Below are positions 34,219-43,856 of a stretch of DNA of 64,000 bases, piece after piece. Numbering within the stretch: the first letter of the stretch is position 1; each line of letters starts with the position of its first letter. The notes below the pieces were generated by a model that was not told the origin of the DNA, did not search any database, and worked only from the letters and a program-made list of their open reading frames with translations. The translations under genes were made by a program, and so were the position numbers. Source of the DNA: Acidobacteriaceae bacterium KBS 146 (lineage in GTDB: Bacteria; Acidobacteriota; Terriglobia; Terriglobales; Acidobacteriaceae); the NCBI GenBank assembly GCA_000688615.1, contig JHVA01000001.1:2046001-2110000 (forward strand), in the 5' to 3' direction.

Positions 34219-34746
34219 TCAGCCGGGCTCGCCCCGGTGAAGGATCATCTCCGCGATGTCCTGAACCGTATCGATCGTAATCCCGTCGCGCTGCTGGATC
34301 GCGAGAGGATGGTTCGGGTCAGAGATCGTGAATAAAGGACGCTCCCCAACTGGCTGGGTATGGATGTCAAGCTGCAGGTTGAGGGTATCGCCGAACAGGA
34401 ACAGGTCGTTATTCAGCCAGCCCATGAACGGCAGCTCCTGTTCCCTGCCCTGAAGCTGCCAGACCTCGTTGGCACGAAGGAAGCTTTTGGGGCTGATCTC
34501 CGCCCATACACCCCAGACGAATGGAGCCTCGAGTCCGCGAACCGGGATGAGGATGCGGCCCCGGAGATAGAACTGCTGTCCATCGATCACGCACTGGTCC
34601 GCTGTGATGACCACACGGTCCTCTATCTGGTCGGGCGGAACTGCGAGAACAGCCTGCGGCGCTTTGATGCTGTATTTGAGGGGCAGAACTTCATGCCGCT
34701 CGCCGCAGACGGTGCAGACAAATCCACCAAAAACTTCTCCAGACAT
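34219..34746 (-). CDS. DUF2199-domain protein
   Basis: 175 residues from ATG 34746. [20 protein letters not shown] at the N-terminus has the CxxC of this family, and the later [16 protein letters not shown] and [20 protein letters not shown] fit DUF2199. Cytoplasmic and of unknown role. It is divergent from the methylmalonyl-CoA mutase gene, with 52 bp between the starts. Confidence 0.75.
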   Translation of the reverse strand: MSGEVFGGFVCTVCGERHEVLPLKYSIKAPQAVLAVPPDQIEDRVVITADQCVIDGQQFYLRGRILIPVRGLEAPFVWGVWAEISPKSFLRANEVWQLQGREQELPFMGWLNNDLFLFGDTLNLQLDIHTQPVGERPLFTISDPNHPLAIQQRDGITIDTVQDIAEMILHRGEPG

Positions 34747-34798
34747 AGACTCATTGTTCCATAAAAGAATCCATGCGAGACGAGTACACTTTAGCCTC

Positions 34799-36424
34799 AT
34801 GGCGAAGAACACACCGCGAACGCCACCGAGGCATGTAGAGACGAGTTCCGGCATTCCGGTCGATGAGGTCTATGGTGCTGAACGGCTGGAAGACTTCGAT
34901 GCCGAGGCGCAGCTGGGGACGCCAGGCGAGTATCCGTTTACGCGAGGAATCCAGAAGACGATGTACCGGGGCCGTCTATGGACGATGCGCCAGTACGCCG
35001 GCATGGGCGATGCCGAGGAGTCGAACCGGCGGTACAAGTTTCTTCTCTCACAGGGCACGAAGGGCCTGAGCGTGGCGTTCGATCTGCCGACGCAGATCGG
35101 ATATGACTCTGACTCGCCGCTGGCGCTGGGCGAAGTGGGCAAGGTGGGAGTAGCAATTGATTCGATGGAAGACATGGAGCGGTTGTTCGAGGGGATTCGA
35201 CTGGATGAGATCTCCACCTCGATGACGATCAACGCGACGGCTTCGATTCTACTGGCGCTGTATGTCGCAGTGGCGAAGCGGCAGGGTGCGGACACGAAGA
35301 AGCTGAGCGGAACGGTACAGAACGACATCCTGAAGGAGTACATCGCGCGCGGAACCTACATCTATCCGGTGAAGCATGCGATGCGGCTGGTGACGGACAT
35401 CTTTGCGTGGGCCGAGAAGGAGACTCCGGAATGGAACACAATTTCGATCTCGGGCTACCACATGCGCGAAGCGGGATGCACCGCCGTCCAGGAGGTGGCA
35501 TTTACGCTGGCCGATGGCATGACCTATGTGCAGGCAGCGATCGATGCCGGGCTTGAGGTGGATACGTTCGCTCCCCGGCTGAGCTTCTTCTTCAACGCCC
35601 ACAACAATCTGCTGGAGGAGGTGGCGAAGTTTCGCGCGGCGCGCAGGATGTGGGCGCGGCTGATGCGCGAGCACTTTGGCGCGACCAATCCGCGAAGCTG
35701 GATGCTGCGATTCCATACGCAGACCGCGGGCTCGACACTGACGGCACAGCAGCCGGAGAACAATATTGTGCGAACGACAGTACAGGCGTTGGCCGCGGTG
35801 CTGGGCGGCACGCAGTCGCTGCATACGAACGGGTTCGATGAGGCGCTGGCGCTGCCGACGGAGCACGCAGCCAGGATCGCGCTGCGTACGCAGCAGGTGC
35901 TGGCGCATGAGAGCGGTGTGGCCGATACTGTGGATCCACTGGCGGGTTCGTACTTCGTGGAGACGCTGACGAATGAGATTGAAGAACGAGCAGACGAATA
36001 TCTGACGACGATAGCGCGATTCGATCTGGGGGGTCAGTACGGGATGTTGCGTGCGATCGAACAAGGGTATGTGCAGCGCGAGATTCAGAATGCGGCGTAT
36101 GTCTACCAGCGCGCGGTCGACGACAAGAAGGCTGTCGTGGTGGGGATCAATGATTTTGTGACCGAAGAGACGCGAGCGGTCCCGATCCAGAAGATCGACG
36201 AAGAGCTGGAGCGCAGGCAGGTGGAGAGGGTGACGGCACTACGGGTGCGGAGGGATGCGGAGGCTCATGCGACTGCGTTGCGTGGTGTGGAAGATGCCGC
36301 ACAAAGCGGCGAGAACGTGATGCCGCGCATCGTTGGCGCGGTGGAAGCTTATGCCACCGTGGGCGAGATCGCGGATGTACTGCGCGGAGTATTTGGAGAG
36401 TATCGAGAGTCGGTGGTGGTGTAA
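34799..36424 (+). CDS. Methylmalonyl-CoA mutase, large (catalytic) subunit
   Basis: 541 residues forming the TIM-barrel substrate domain of acyl-CoA mutases: [60 protein letters not shown] and [20 protein letters not shown] are the conserved stretches. The protein stops before a B12-binding domain (no DxHxxG motif), so a separate small subunit must supply cobalamin, as in archaeal-type and isobutyryl-CoA-type mutases. That subunit is not in the window. No ribosome-binding site is visible before the ATG at 34799, hence possibly a leaderless start. Confidence 0.87.
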   Translation: MAKNTPRTPPRHVETSSGIPVDEVYGAERLEDFDAEAQLGTPGEYPFTRGIQKTMYRGRLWTMRQYAGMGDAEESNRRYKFLLSQGTKGLSVAFDLPTQIGYDSDSPLALGEVGKVGVAIDSMEDMERLFEGIRLDEISTSMTINATASILLALYVAVAKRQGADTKKLSGTVQNDILKEYIARGTYIYPVKHAMRLVTDIFAWAEKETPEWNTISISGYHMREAGCTAVQEVAFTLADGMTYVQAAIDAGLEVDTFAPRLSFFFNAHNNLLEEVAKFRAARRMWARLMREHFGATNPRSWMLRFHTQTAGSTLTAQQPENNIVRTTVQALAAVLGGTQSLHTNGFDEALALPTEHAARIALRTQQVLAHESGVADTVDPLAGSYFVETLTNEIEERADEYLTTIARFDLGGQYGMLRAIEQGYVQREIQNAAYVYQRAVDDKKAVVVGINDFVTEETRAVPIQKIDEELERRQVERVTALRVRRDAEAHATALRGVEDAAQSGENVMPRIVGAVEAYATVGEIADVLRGVFGEYRESVVV

Positions 36425-36465
36425 GCGGTGCGCTATCGATCTGCGAGACGCTTCTGATGAAGCAG

Positions 36466-36485
36466 ACCGCAGATCCTTCAACTGC
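36466..36485 (+). repeat. Truncated dispersed repeat copy
   Basis: ACCGCAGATCCTTCAACTGC, the left half of the repeat seen at 38405, just after the mutase gene. Confidence 0.5.
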
Positions 36486-36590
36486 GGGTGGCACACATGG
36501 GGCTGTTATGAACTCGGCGACTCGATACCCGCGAGACCATGAGGTCAGAGATTATCGCCCAGACCGGATATTCCCGGACCATGAAATAAC

Positions 36591-37031
36591 ATGATCGAGA
36601 TGAGAAAGCCTGAGAACATAGCAGAAGAATTCCAAAAAGCCTGGAATAGTCATGAGATGGCAGCACTGGCGTCGCTCTTCTGTGAGGATGCTACGTTCGT
36701 TAATCGTTTCGGTCACTATGTGCGTGGTGTTCAAGAGATCATCTCTCTCCATGCCCCTATTCACGAGACGATTTACAGCGATTCCATAATGGAAAATGAG
36801 ATCATCGAGACGATCGCTCTCGGCGATAACGCTGCCGTCGTCCACTGCTGGAGTCGTCTTACCGTTGGAACGGCACATCCAGCTGGTCCGCATGCGGTAG
36901 ATACCGTGATCCTCGCCGTATTGAAGCTCCAGCCCCGTGGGTGGCTCATTCAAGCACTTGAGAATGTGACTTTGACGAACCCTCGTACGGGAGAACCTGT
37001 ACTTCGGGACATGATTTCGGTTCGCGGCTAA
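36591..37031 (+). CDS. SnoaL/NTF2-like protein of SgcJ/EcaC type
   Basis: 146 residues of NTF2-like fold. IAEEFQKAWNSHEMAALASL, FCEDATFVNRFGHYVRGVQE and the long C-terminal strand pair are typical of SgcJ/EcaC-family proteins annotated as putative oxidoreductases. The catalytic role, if any, cannot be read. The composition is less GC-rich than its neighbours. A second ATG at 36600 is possible. Confidence 0.7.
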   Translation: MIEMRKPENIAEEFQKAWNSHEMAALASLFCEDATFVNRFGHYVRGVQEIISLHAPIHETIYSDSIMENEIIETIALGDNAAVVHCWSRLTVGTAHPAGPHAVDTVILAVLKLQPRGWLIQALENVTLTNPRTGEPVLRDMISVRG

Positions 37032-37094
37032 GCGCTAAAGAGTTGACGATGGGGGGGTGCGGACGGCCCGATCGCTGGTCGTTCACAAATCTCA

Positions 37095-37130
37095 GGGGCG
37101 GGGTTGCGTGCAGGAACGTGCGCCCGCCCC
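37095..37130 (+). terminator. GC-rich hairpin before gcvT
   Basis: An 8-bp perfect stem GGGGCGGG / CCCGCCCC (37095-37102, 37123-37130) with a 20-nt loop, followed by TTCCCTC. It probably ends the NTF2-like gene. No glycine riboswitch was recognised in 37032-37245. Confidence 0.45.
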
Positions 37131-37245
37131 TTCCCTCAGAAGAACACTCCATAAGCAAAGAGTGGATGGTCTCTTGATCACAGCTGCCGGGTCCGTTGAC
37201 CGTGGAATAGCGGCACAACTACGATGAACTTCAGAGGTAACGATC

Positions 37246-38376
37246 TTGTCTGAGACTGCGACTCCCCTACGAAAGACTGCTTTGAACGCCGTTCACCGTG
37301 CCGCGAAGGCGAAGATGGTGGATTTCGGCGGCTGGGACATGCCGGTGGACTGCTGCGGTTTGACGGCGGAGCACATGGCCGTACGGACGGGCGTGGGCGT
37401 CTTCGATGTATCGCACATGGGCGACATTCAGCTGCGCGGGCCGGGGTCGCTGGCTGCGATTCAGAAGCTATGCATGAATGATGCCTCGAAGCTGCAGGTG
37501 GGGCAGGCGCAGTACTCGGCGATGCTGTATCCAAACGGGACATTTGTAGATGACGTCGTAGTGCACAAGCTGTCGGACAACGACTACCTGATCGTCATCA
37601 ACGCGGGGACGCGTGAGAAGGATGTGCAGTGGGTGCGGCAGGTGATCGGCGGAATGCCGAGCGTGCACATGAACGACTTCAGCGACTACTACACTCAACT
37701 TGCGATCCAGGGGCCGAGGGCGCAAGAGACGTTGCAGAAGCTGACGCCGGTGGATCTGAGCCAGATCAAGAACTATTGGTTTACGTGGGGCCAGGTGTGC
37801 GGTCTGCACAACGTAATGATCGCTCGAACGGGATACACGGGCGAAGATGGATTTGAGATCTATATCCCATCGGATGAGCCGACAAGTGCGCGGGTGTGGG
37901 GTGAGGTTCTGGAGGCCGGCAAGGAGTTTGGGATCTTGCCGTGTGGGCTGGGGGCGCGGAACACCCTGCGCCTGGAGGCCGCGATGGCGCTGTATGGCCA
38001 CGAGATCTCGGACACGATCAACGTCTTCGAGGCGGGTCTGGGCCGTTACGCGAAGCTGGAGAAGGGCGACTTTGTGGGGCGCGATGCTCTGGTGAAGGTC
38101 CAGGAGGAAGGCGGACCGAAACGGAAGCTCGTTGGACTGGAGATGGTTGAGCGCGGGATCGGCCGGGATGGGTATCCGGTGTTTTCTCCGAACGGCACGC
38201 GAATTGGCGAGATTACGAGCGGGTCGCCAGCGCCGTTTTTGAAGAAAAACATCGCGCTGGCATATGTACCAGTAGAGTTTACGGCCCTGGATACTGAGGT
38301 TGCGGTTGAGATTCGCGGGCAGATGGTCAAGGCGAAGGTTGTGCCGACACCGTTTTATAAGCGGGCGAAGAAATAA
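37246..38376 (+). CDS. gcvT: Aminomethyltransferase (glycine cleavage T protein)
   Basis: Transfers the methylene group from lipoyl-bound aminomethyl to tetrahydrofolate. 376 residues. The TTG start at 37246 has GAGGTAA seven nt upstream. Motifs: [51 protein letters not shown] and the C-terminal [20 protein letters not shown]. First gene of the glycine cleavage group on this strand. A dispersed repeat lies in the following gap. Confidence 0.94.
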   Translation: MSETATPLRKTALNAVHRAAKAKMVDFGGWDMPVDCCGLTAEHMAVRTGVGVFDVSHMGDIQLRGPGSLAAIQKLCMNDASKLQVGQAQYSAMLYPNGTFVDDVVVHKLSDNDYLIVINAGTREKDVQWVRQVIGGMPSVHMNDFSDYYTQLAIQGPRAQETLQKLTPVDLSQIKNYWFTWGQVCGLHNVMIARTGYTGEDGFEIYIPSDEPTSARVWGEVLEAGKEFGILPCGLGARNTLRLEAAMALYGHEISDTINVFEAGLGRYAKLEKGDFVGRDALVKVQEEGGPKRKLVGLEMVERGIGRDGYPVFSPNGTRIGEITSGSPAPFLKKNIALAYVPVEFTALDTEVAVEIRGQMVKAKVVPTPFYKRAKK

Positions 38377-38404
38377 GGATTGAGGGTTGAGGCTGCGCAG
38401 GCGA

Positions 38405-38448
38405 ACCGCAGATCCTTCGACTACGCTGCGCTTCGCTCAGGATGACAC
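38405..38448 (+). repeat. Dispersed repeat, best-preserved copy
   Basis: ACCGCAGATCCTTCGACTAC followed by GCTGCGCTTCGCTCAGGATGACAC. The preceding GGTTGAGGCTGCGCAGGCGA is also shared with the copy before gcvPB. Contains the small dyad GCGCTTCGC. Confidence 0.75.
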
Positions 38449-38498
38449 TTTTTGGGTGAGCCATCCATAACGACAATCGAGAGTACGGGAGTGTGAGC

Positions 38499-38789
38499 AT
38501 GCAGTTTTTGGTTTTGACGGAGCGTTTTACCGATAAATTTCCGGCCGAGGCGTGGAAGCCCGAGCTGATTGCGGCCGAGGGTCAGAGAGTACGCGAACTG
38601 TATGCTGCCGGCGTTCTGCGCAGCGCCTGGCGGCGTAAAGACAAGCCCGGCGCGGCGCTGGTTCTGGAGGTGGCGGACGAGGCGGAGGTCCGGGAGGCGA
38701 TTGAGAGCCTGCCCCTGTTCAAGCTGGGAATGATTGGTTTTCCGCTGGTGACCCAGCTGGAGCCTTATCCGGGGTTCGGGCCACGCTGA
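38499..38789 (+). CDS. Muconolactone isomerase-like protein
   Basis: 96 residues from ATG 38499, with GGGAG seven nt upstream. MQFLVLTERFTDKFPAEAWK, LYAAGVLRSAWRRKDKPGAA and ESLPLFKLGMIGFPLVTQLE have the ferredoxin-like pattern of the muconolactone delta-isomerase family. No aromatic-degradation gene is near; in such isolated cases the family name is structural and the role is unknown. It sits between gcvT and gcvH. Confidence 0.7.
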   Translation: MQFLVLTERFTDKFPAEAWKPELIAAEGQRVRELYAAGVLRSAWRRKDKPGAALVLEVADEAEVREAIESLPLFKLGMIGFPLVTQLEPYPGFGPR

Positions 38790-38858
38790 CGGGCGTTTAC
38801 CGCACTGTTTTCCACGCTACACCTACTACAATAGAAGCGGAGACTCCCAAAAACAGCT

Positions 38859-39248
38859 ATGTCCTATCCTGCGGATTACAAGTACACCAAGGAACACGAG
38901 TGGATCAGCGTCGACGGTGCCAAGGGCACGGTCGGCATCACCGATTATGCGCAGAACTCCCTCGGCGATATCGTCTTTGTCGACCTGCCGAAGGTTGGAG
39001 CCGAGCTGAAGGCCGGAGAGATCTTCGGCTCGGTAGAGTCGGTCAAGGCGGTTTCGGACCTGTACTCGCCGGTGACGGGAACCGTGGCTGAAGTGAACGA
39101 AGCTCTGAAGGATGCTCCCGAAAAGATTAATGCGGACGCGAACTCGACCTGGATGCTGAAGGTCGACATCAGCGATGCCTCCGAGGTTGACGGCTTGTTG
39201 TCAGCAGCGGACTACGAGAAGTTCGTCAGCGAAGAGACCGGACACTAG
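38859..39248 (+). CDS. gcvH: Glycine cleavage H protein
   Basis: 129-residue lipoyl carrier that shuttles the aminomethyl group between P, T and L proteins. Lipoyl-attachment Lys is in [20 protein letters not shown]; the N-terminus [14 protein letters not shown] is typical. Ends four bases before gcvPA. GGAG lies about 14 nt before the ATG, a long spacing. Confidence 0.95.
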   Translation: MSYPADYKYTKEHEWISVDGAKGTVGITDYAQNSLGDIVFVDLPKVGAELKAGEIFGSVESVKAVSDLYSPVTGTVAEVNEALKDAPEKINADANSTWMLKVDISDASEVDGLLSAADYEKFVSEETGH

Positions 39249-39252
39249 AACG

Positions 39253-40578
39253 ATGCGCTATCTGCCAAAGTCCCCTGCGGACCGCAAGGAGATGCTCGCC
39301 GAGATCGGCGTGTCATCGATTGATGACCTGTTCGCGACCATTCCCGAGGAGTACCAGTTCAAGCGCGATCTCGCGATTCCCCGCCAGCACGGTGAGTCGG
39401 AGATCATCGACCGCTTTCGCGAGTATGCGAACCAGAACGCTACGGGCTATGCGAGCTTTCTGGGCGCGGGCGTATACCGGCACTATCGTCCGGTCCTGAT
39501 CGATACAGTGGTGTCGCGCGGTGAGTTTCTGACCAGCTACACGCCGTATCAGCCTGAGATCTCGCAGGGCACGCTGCAGGCGATGTTCGAGTTCCAGACG
39601 ATGATCTGCGAGCTGACGGGCATGGAGATTGCAAACGCCTCGATGTATGACGGCTCGACCGGTGCGGCTGAGGCCATCATGATGGCGGTTCGCGTGACGG
39701 GCCGCGACGGCGCGGTGATCGCGCGGACGGTGCATCCGGAGTATCGCGAGGTGATCGCAACCTATGCGCAGCACCAGGAGATTCCGCTGGCTGAGGTCGG
39801 CTATGCGGAAAGCGGCCGTGTGGATCTGGCGGCGCTGGACGCGGCGATCAACGACAACACGGCGTGCGTTCTGATCCAGTCACCGAACTTCTTTGGAACG
39901 ATTGAAGATGTCGCGGCGATCGCTGACATTGCTCATAAGAAGGGCGCGCTGCTGATTGTTTCGATTGCGGAGGCTATCTCACTCGGCATCGTAAAACCGC
40001 CTGTGGAGGCGGACATCGTCTCGCTGGAGGCACAAAGCTTTGGCGTGGCTCCGAGCTACGGCGGGCCGTTCTGCGGTGTGATTGCCTGCAAGGAGAAGTT
40101 CCTGCGACAGATGCCCGGACGCATCGTGGGCGAGACGAAGGACGCGGACGGCAAGCGCGGCTTTGTGCTGACGCTGTCGACACGCGAACAGCATATCCGC
40201 CGCGAGAAGGCGACCTCGAACATCTGCACCAATCAGGCGCTGGTGGCCATGATGACGACGGTCTTCCTGACGGTGTACGGCAAGGAAGGTATGAAGGATC
40301 TTGCTGTGCAGAACCTGGCGAAGGCGAAGTATGCCGCTGACACGCTGGGCAAGGGCGCAAAGGTATTGTTCGAAGGTGCTCCGCGGTTCCATGAGTTTGT
40401 GCTCGATCTTGGAAGAGATGCCGAGGCTGCGAATACTGCACTGCTCGAGAAGAAGATCATCGGCGGTTTGCCGTTGAGCAAGTGGTATCCGGAGCTTGGG
40501 CCGAATGCGAGCCTTTGGTGTGCAACGGAGCTGACGACCAAGGCGCAGATTGATGCGGCGGCTGAGGCGCTGAAGTAG
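39253..40578 (+). CDS. gcvPA: Glycine dehydrogenase (decarboxylating) subunit 1
   Basis: N-terminal half of the P protein in split form, 441 residues. [40 protein letters not shown] and [20 protein letters not shown] are characteristic. Works as a heterodimer with GcvPB, decarboxylating glycine with PLP. The start at 39253 follows the gcvH stop by four bases. It is followed two bases later by an unrelated small gene instead of directly by gcvPB. Confidence 0.95.
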   Translation: MRYLPKSPADRKEMLAEIGVSSIDDLFATIPEEYQFKRDLAIPRQHGESEIIDRFREYANQNATGYASFLGAGVYRHYRPVLIDTVVSRGEFLTSYTPYQPEISQGTLQAMFEFQTMICELTGMEIANASMYDGSTGAAEAIMMAVRVTGRDGAVIARTVHPEYREVIATYAQHQEIPLAEVGYAESGRVDLAALDAAINDNTACVLIQSPNFFGTIEDVAAIADIAHKKGALLIVSIAEAISLGIVKPPVEADIVSLEAQSFGVAPSYGGPFCGVIACKEKFLRQMPGRIVGETKDADGKRGFVLTLSTREQHIRREKATSNICTNQALVAMMTTVFLTVYGKEGMKDLAVQNLAKAKYAADTLGKGAKVLFEGAPRFHEFVLDLGRDAEAANTALLEKKIIGGLPLSKWYPELGPNASLWCATELTTKAQIDAAAEALK

Positions 40579-40580
40579 TC

Positions 40581-40925
40581 ATGGACATCTCGGAGATCGT
40601 CGGCGAAGAGTTGAATGCAGTGGAGTTCGTGCAGGATTTTCTGCAGCTTCGTTTCGATACGCCTCTGCTGACGCTTTACGCGTGGCCGCACGTGCTGCTG
40701 AGCGAGTTTTCGATTGCGTTTGGCGAGCCGGAGTATCGCAATGCGCTGTGCGCGCTGATCGGCGAGAAGGTGGAAGAGGCGACGCTGGAAGAAGGCGATT
40801 CGCTGACGGTGAAGTTTGAGAACGACACCGTACTTGCGCTTTCGCTGCGCGAGGAAGATCTGGATGGGCCGGAGGCCGGAAGTTATTCATCAACCGGATT
40901 AGTTGCGGACCAGATGGAGTTTTAA
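40581..40925 (+). CDS. Acidic protein of unknown function inside the gcv cluster
   Basis: 114 residues, two bases after gcvPA. Very acidic: MDISEIVGEELNAVEFVQDF, LLSEFSIAFGEPEYRNALCA, then VKFENDTVLALSLREEDLDG. The layout of alternating strands after a first helix suggests a small alpha/beta fold. I do not recognise the family. Its position between the two P subunits implies co-expression with glycine cleavage. Confidence 0.65.
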   Translation: MDISEIVGEELNAVEFVQDFLQLRFDTPLLTLYAWPHVLLSEFSIAFGEPEYRNALCALIGEKVEEATLEEGDSLTVKFENDTVLALSLREEDLDGPEAGSYSSTGLVADQMEF

Positions 40926-40960
40926 GCATTCGGTTGAAGTTGTGGCTGCACAGGCGAAAT

Positions 40961-40990
40961 ACAGGGATTCTTCGCTACGCTCAGAATGAC
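40961..40990 (+). repeat. Dispersed repeat copy before gcvPB
   Basis: ACAGGGATTCTTCGCTACGC followed by TCAGAATGAC; with upstream GGCTGCACAGGCGAA it matches the extended left part of the copy at 38405. Confidence 0.55.
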
Positions 40991-41031
40991 GAGCTTTCGT
41001 GCTGTAGGTATTGGCGGTGTGTGAGGGAAAG

Positions 41032-42591
41032 ATGAGCGAGACAAAGTTTGTAGGAACGCCGAAGAAGGTAACGACGCACGTCAACCAGAACGAAGATCTG
41101 ATGTTTGAAAAATCTTCGCCGGGGAAGAAGGGTTACCGTCTGGCTGAGCTGGACGTGCCGGCGGTCGATGCCGCTTCCCTTCTCGGTGGTTCGGTTCGTA
41201 CAGACCTGGGTGTGATGCCGGAGCTGAGCGAGATTGAGATTGTTCGCCACTTCACGCGTCTTTCGACCTGGAACTACGCGATCGATCTCGGCATGTATCC
41301 GCTGGGGAGCTGCACGATGAAGTACAACCCGCGCGTGAACGAGCTAGTCTCGCGGCTCGAGGGCATCGCGGAGGCGCATCCGTATCAGCCGGAGTCGCTG
41401 TCGCAGGGCGCGCTGGGCATCATGAAGCTGCTGAGCGACTGCCTGATCGAGATTACGGGCATGGACACGATCACGCTACAGCCTGCAGCGGGAGCGCATG
41501 GCGAGTTCACAGGTATCCTGCTGGCCCGTGCGTATCACGAAGCTCAGGGCAATGCGCGGAAGAAGATTCTGATTCCAGACTCCGCGCATGGCACGAATCC
41601 AGCGACTGCGGCGGTATGCGGCTACCAGGTGGCAAACCTGAAGTCGAATGCGCAGGGCATGGTGGATATCGCCGAGCTGGAGCGCATGGTGGATGAAGAC
41701 ACCGCCGCCTTGATGCTGACGAATCCTTCGACCATCGGTGTATTTGAGAGTGAGATTCACAAGATCGCGGATATTCTGCATGCGAAGGGTGCGCTGCTCT
41801 ACATGGACGGCGCCAATATGAACGCACTCGTCGGCAAGACGCGGCCCGGCGACTTTGGCGTGGACGTGATGCACCTGAACCTGCATAAGACCTTCTCGAC
41901 GCCGCACGGTGGCGGTGGCCCAGGCTCGGGTCCAGTGGCGTGCAAGAAGATCCTGGAGCCGTTCCTGCCGAAGCCGGTCGTCGTTACCAAGGCCGATGGT
42001 ACGCTCGCGCTTGACTACGACCGTCCGCAGAGCATTGGCCGCGTTCGCGCATTCTATGGAAACTTCGGTATGTTTGTGCGTGCGCTCGCATACATTCTTG
42101 CCAATGGCCCAGACGGTCTGCGGCAGACGACCGAAGACGCCGTACTGAATGCGAACTACATTCGCGCCAAGCTTGAGGATACCTTCGACCTCCAATACAA
42201 GACGCGTTCGCTGCATGAGGTTGTCTTCTCGGACAAGCGCCAGGCGAAGAATGGCGTGAAGACGGGCGATATGGGCAAGCGACTGATCGACTACGGCTTC
42301 CACGCCTACACGGTTTCGTTCCCGATGGTGGTGCAGGGCGCGATGATGATTGAGCCGACAGAGAGCGAGAGCCGTGAAGAGCTGGACCTCCTGATCGACG
42401 CGCTAAAGCAGATTGCTCGCGAGGCCGAGGAGAATCCGGAGGTGGTGACGACTTCTCCGCATACGACGCGGCTGCGGCGGCTGGATGAGACCACGGCGGC
42501 ACGTAAACCCATACTGCGCTGGAAGCCAACGCCGAACGGCACGGCTGATTCGTCCGCACTGACGCCGGACACCGCTGCAAAGGAGTGGTAG
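41032..42591 (+). CDS. gcvPB: Glycine dehydrogenase (decarboxylating) subunit 2
   Basis: C-terminal half of the split P protein, 519 residues. The PLP lysine is in HLNLHKTFSTPHGGGGPGSG; MYPLGSCTMKYNPRVNELVS, IPDSAHGTNPATAAVCGYQV and VDEDTAALMLTNPSTIGVFE are family motifs. The ATG at 41032 has GAGGGAAAG before it. It completes the T-H-P set; the L protein (lipoamide dehydrogenase) is not in the window. Its stop overlaps the next start (TAGTG). Confidence 0.95.
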   Translation: MSETKFVGTPKKVTTHVNQNEDLMFEKSSPGKKGYRLAELDVPAVDAASLLGGSVRTDLGVMPELSEIEIVRHFTRLSTWNYAIDLGMYPLGSCTMKYNPRVNELVSRLEGIAEAHPYQPESLSQGALGIMKLLSDCLIEITGMDTITLQPAAGAHGEFTGILLARAYHEAQGNARKKILIPDSAHGTNPATAAVCGYQVANLKSNAQGMVDIAELERMVDEDTAALMLTNPSTIGVFESEIHKIADILHAKGALLYMDGANMNALVGKTRPGDFGVDVMHLNLHKTFSTPHGGGGPGSGPVACKKILEPFLPKPVVVTKADGTLALDYDRPQSIGRVRAFYGNFGMFVRALAYILANGPDGLRQTTEDAVLNANYIRAKLEDTFDLQYKTRSLHEVVFSDKRQAKNGVKTGDMGKRLIDYGFHAYTVSFPMVVQGAMMIEPTESESREELDLLIDALKQIAREAEENPEVVTTSPHTTRLRRLDETTAARKPILRWKPTPNGTADSSALTPDTAAKEW

Positions 42592-42881
42592 TGTCGGACT
42601 TTCGTTATCTGGGCGACGACAGGCAGGCTGAACTCGAAAAGCACGAGTTCATGATGGGTGAGGCGCGGGGCCGTCTGGCCACGACGATGGACTGCCTGAC
42701 CGATGCCCTGATCCTGATCGGCCAGCATGGCGTTTACTGCACGAGCAACCGGAACCCGAAGGTTCCGGCGCTCGATCTGCAGGCGGTGATGATGAATCTG
42801 AATGGGGCGAAAGAGCTGGTTTCAGCGGTGATGGAGAAGCTGAGAAGAGAAAGGGACGCCGCAGACTCGCCGACCCGATAG
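42591..42881 (+). CDS. Small protein coupled to gcvPB, unknown function
   Basis: 96 residues from the GTG at 42591, which overlaps the gcvPB stop and has AGGAG five nt upstream, so translation is coupled. Predicted cytoplasmic and helical: LEKHEFMMGEARGRLATTMD, then ALILIGQHGVYCTSNRNPKV and a charged C-terminal helix. I do not recognise the family. Confidence 0.65.
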   Translation: MSDFRYLGDDRQAELEKHEFMMGEARGRLATTMDCLTDALILIGQHGVYCTSNRNPKVPALDLQAVMMNLNGAKELVSAVMEKLRRERDAADSPTR

Positions 42882-42899
42882 AATCGCAGATAATTGCGA

Positions 42900-43856
42900 A
42901 TGAGCCCAACCTCGATCGACACGGAGATGAAGGTTACCAGCCGTCCCTATCTGGCTTTGGGTCTCACATTTCTTTTACTTGGCGCCGGATACGCGATGCC
43001 ACTGAAATTAGTACCTGAGCCTCCGAAGCACATCTGGCAAGGATCTATCGCGGCTGAGACGCTGAATCTTTATGCGCTGACGGCGTTTGCCGGATTGTCG
43101 CATTTCGCCTACGCCTGGCGCGGCCAGTGGATTGCCAGCCGCCGATTCTCCAGCGGTTCTCGAATTGGCTATTGGACCACTGTTGGCATCTTGCTGCTTT
43201 TCCTGATCGCACTCCGCACATGGTTGGGGGTCGCGGTCTTCAGCTTGATGGCCTGGGTATATAACATCGCTCATTTCGTCAAAGCAGAAGTTTTTTTCTC
43301 AGGCATCAAGGAAACACGCGCAGCCTATTACTCTCCTGTTGCGGCGTTTGCATGGTTCACCGTATGCCTGTTTCCGGCAGGACCATTAGACAACCCCACT
43401 GTCGCACTTGCAGGCTCAGTGGCAATTGCGGCCGCGGTGCTCGTGTTTGGTGGCTGGAAGATGCTTGCGACAGCAGATGTTCTGTTACCTTTGCTCACCC
43501 TATTTCTGCTCGGCGAGACAATGGTATGGATCAGCTACGGCAGATACATGAGTGAGTCATTCCGAGTCGGCATTTATATCTTTCACATTGCGGCAGCTAG
43601 CTTTTATCACTACCTGACAGCCTATTTTTACGCTGAGTCGCGAAGTAACGGCGAAAGTAAAGCCCTGCGAGGGCCGTCGATTCTTGTCGTCAACGTAGCC
43701 ATAATTACTGCCGGAATTGGTACCGCATGGCTCTCCAAACTAGGATGGCTGCAGCCGCTTTTGGGCGTGGAATGGTTCACGCTTTGGGTCGCGCTTCATC
43801 TTGCCGCAAGCGACCTGCAGCCAATCTGGAAAAAGCGAATATCTATTGAGCAGTGA
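42900..43856 (+). CDS. Polytopic membrane protein of unknown function
   Basis: About 318 residues with at least eight hydrophobic segments (LALGLTFLLLGAGYAMPLKL, YWTTVGILLLFLIALRTWLG, LPLLTLFLLGETMVWISYGR). Paired His residues occur in IYIFHIAAASFYHYLTAYFY. Composition is more AT-rich than the gcv genes. The start is uncertain; ATG 42930 is possible. It overlaps the convergent DUF2911 gene by 14 bp at the 3' ends. Confidence 0.6.
   Translation: MSPTSIDTEMKVTSRPYLALGLTFLLLGAGYAMPLKLVPEPPKHIWQGSIAAETLNLYALTAFAGLSHFAYAWRGQWIASRRFSSGSRIGYWTTVGILLLFLIALRTWLGVAVFSLMAWVYNIAHFVKAEVFFSGIKETRAAYYSPVAAFAWFTVCLFPAGPLDNPTVALAGSVAIAAAVLVFGGWKMLATADVLLPLLTLFLLGETMVWISYGRYMSESFRVGIYIFHIAAASFYHYLTAYFYAESRSNGESKALRGPSILVVNVAIITAGIGTAWLSKLGWLQPLLGVEWFTLWVALHLAASDLQPIWKKRISIEQ

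Noticed and set aside
37032..37245. Glycine riboswitch before gcvT
   Set aside because: Neither of the two glycine-aptamer signatures was found; the strong hairpin looks like a terminator of the upstream gene.
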